64,000 nt of DNA from Aquatica leii. Taxonomy: Eukaryota; Arthropoda; Insecta; Coleoptera; Lampyridae. A program made the position numbers and the translations under genes. Positions 62,640-64,000 of the stretch are shown here, piece by piece; position 1 is the first letter of the stretch, and every line of letters begins with the position of its first letter. A model generated the notes under the pieces. It was not told the DNA's origin, did not search any database, and worked only from the letters and a program-made list of their open reading frames with translations. The stretch spans positions 60,403,505 to 60,467,504 of the forward strand of contig CM069436.1 of assembly GCA_035610365.1 (NCBI GenBank), read 5' to 3'.

Positions 62640-63760
62640 TTCTTTCCTTCCTTTTTTCCACTGTCTTAAAGCTCTTCTTGCGTTTTTCTTTGCTTCCTTG
62701 CATTCCCTATCCCACCATTTTTCCATCTTGTTTTCTCCTCCTTCCACTTTCTAAATCTGACTCTCTCTGTTGCTTTCTCCATCATCTCTCTCATTTCCTC
62801 TACATTTCCTTGTAATTCCTTCCCTATCCATACCGTTTTCCCTATTCTCTCTTGATATCTTTTTATACCCTCTTCTGTCCACTTTTTTTTAGTTATGTAC
62901 TTCTCCTCTTCCTCTCTCTCTTCTCTTTCTCTTCCTTCCATTGTCAATTCCAGTGGTTGATGGTCTGACTCTACCCTTTCTCCCACTTTAAATGTCTTTA
63001 CCTTTTCTGCAGCCTCTTCATTAATCATTACAAATTCTATTATTGATTCTCCCCTTCTTCCTATGTACGTAAATTCCCCCTTTCCATCTTCTTCTCTGTT
63101 CCCGTTTATTATTTCCCACCCTTTTTCGTTGCACAATTCCAGAAGTTCTTCTCCCTCTTTATTTATCACCTTGTCCTTTGTTTGTCTCTTTCCCGTCCCT
63201 TTTTTTTCTTGTATTCCCCCCTCTTTCCCTATTCTTGCGTTGAAGTTTCCTCCTACTATTATCAATATCTCTTCCACCATCTCTTCTATGTTTTTCCTTG
63301 TCTCTTTCATTCTACTGCTATAAACCGTCACTACTTTTATTTTTGTTTTTCTCCACTGTATGTTGCTTTCTACAACTCCTCTTCTCTGTTGCACTTTCTC
63401 TTTCTTTTCCTGGCTCAACCATTTTTTTCTTATTCCCGTTATTATACCCCCCTTTGCTCTCCCCTTTTTCTTCTCTCTTTCTGCACGTTGCAACACCCAC
63501 ACAAATTCCTCCGGCAACTCTTTTTCCCACCACTCCCATTCTTTTTCTTCTATCCATGTCTCCTGTAATCCCACTACATCCTGTTCCTTGATGTACTTCC
63601 AGAAATCCTGTTCTTTGTTTTTTATTCCCGCTACGTTCCAAAACAATACTCTCAGCTCACTCACCTCCCCCTGTGCTTGTTCCTTGCTTTCTTTTTTTCC
63701 TCCTTCTTTTTCTTTTCCATTTCCATCTCTCATTATTCCTTTTCTTTGCCATTTCGTCAA
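62640..63760 (-). pseudogene. LINE ORF2 AP-type endonuclease
   Basis: Landmarks are LRVLFWNVAGIKNKEQDFWK, VVGLQETWIEEKEWEWWEKE, IIVGGNFNARIGKEGG and VGERVESDHQPLELTM. These are the Asn, Glu, N/D-FN and SDH motifs of exonuclease-endonuclease-phosphatase folds. The catalytic GGDFN is GGNFN here, a likely inactivating change. A frameshift near 62750 moves the reading to MEKWWDRECKEAKKNARRAL, the usual sequence between endonuclease and RT. Confidence 0.85.
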
Positions 63761-64000
63761 CTTTCTCTCCTTTATCGCTCCCCCTTTGCCCTTTAGTTTT
63801 TTGCCTTCTGGTCCCCTAATTTCTCTTCCCTTTCTCTGCTCAGTCCCCTATCCTTGTCGTTCCATATGTATCTGTCTCCGTCTATCTCCATTTTTTTGTA
63901 TCCTACCCATACTCTTTTTCTTTCCGCTCTTTTTTGCACCGCTATGTTCATTATTTCTCTTTGCACTCATCTTTCTTCCCATGTCAAATCGTGATTTACA
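63761..64000 (-). pseudogene. LINE ORF1-like tail
   Basis: Minus frames read EIMNIAVQKRAERKRVWVGY, MEIDGDRYIWNDKDRGLSR and GREIRGPEGKKLKG, basic sequence just before the endonuclease frame. This would be the end of ORF1 or the start of a fused ORF. It runs off the window edge. Confidence 0.5.

Larger units (their letters stand above)
58726..64000 (-). mobile_element. decayed non-LTR retrotransposon (LINE), 3' end at left
   Basis: Minus-strand order: an ORF1-like tail (63.76-64.0 kb), an APE-type endonuclease (about 62.75-63.76 kb), an insertion (60.97-62.62 kb), RT (about 59.87-60.97 kb) and a C-terminal region with a zinc finger (58857-59834). The 3' UTR has an ATTT microsatellite (about 58817-58841) and an AATAAA (58735-58740 on this strand) a few bases from the end. 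The strongly Lys/Glu-rich coding strand produces long pyrimidine-rich shadow frames on the plus strand. It looks like the I/R1/jockey group of LINEs; the clade is not assigned. It continues past the right edge. Confidence 0.9.

Overview
The window looks like AT-rich nuclear DNA from an insect or other arthropod. It has many introns of about 50 bp with GT..AG borders. It carries a hemocytin/hemolectin-type gene and a mixture of decayed Tc1, pogo, hAT, Polinton, Penelope-like and non-LTR elements. I cannot name the order from sequence alone.

Layout. 1-3446: repeat-rich DNA with a possible gag zinc-knuckle remnant, a degenerate 4-copy tandem repeat and an inverted-repeat element that carries a 2 x 99 bp duplication. 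3447-8971 (+): a five-exon gene for a TPRG1-like (hSac2 domain) protein of 357 residues; its 4.3 kb intron holds a dead Tc1-like transposase. 9315-9835: gag-like remnant. 10423 to about 44190 (-): one giant hemocytin-like gene. 44.2-58.5 kb: gene-poor DNA with remnants of pogo/Tigger, Penelope-like and hAT elements. 58.73-64.0 kb (-): a decayed non-LTR retrotransposon (endonuclease + RT), itself split by a 1.65 kb insertion.

The main result is the hemocytin-like gene. From splice sites and reading phase I reconstruct about 21.9 kb of coding sequence, roughly 7,300 residues. N to C the order is: VWD-C8-TIL, VWD-C8-TIL-TIL, VWD-C8-TIL/VWC, a WxxW mucin-type module, 52 tandem CBM14 (peritrophin-A, six-cysteine) domains, TIL, two F5/8C discoidin domains, a VWC-like and LDLa-like segment, VWD-C8-TIL, VWD-C8-TIL, VWC-type modules, and a terminal cystine knot. 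The ends match the clotting/adhesion protein hemocytin (Bombyx) or hemolectin (Drosophila). The 52-domain array in the middle is the unusual part.

The array has internal order. The middle is a higher-order repeat of six domain classes, in protein order C-B-A-F-E-D: five full copies, then two C-B-A triplets. Each class keeps its own exon length (A 216 nt, B 207/204, E 210, F 210-213, D 219-231, C 234-297), and all 45 array exons are symmetric phase 1-1 as I read them. This suggests growth by repeated duplication of blocks of about 1.65 kb. Two array introns are greatly enlarged. One holds a decayed Polinton fragment and a foldback element. The other holds an inverted repeat and a heat-shock-type core promoter facing antisense to the gene.
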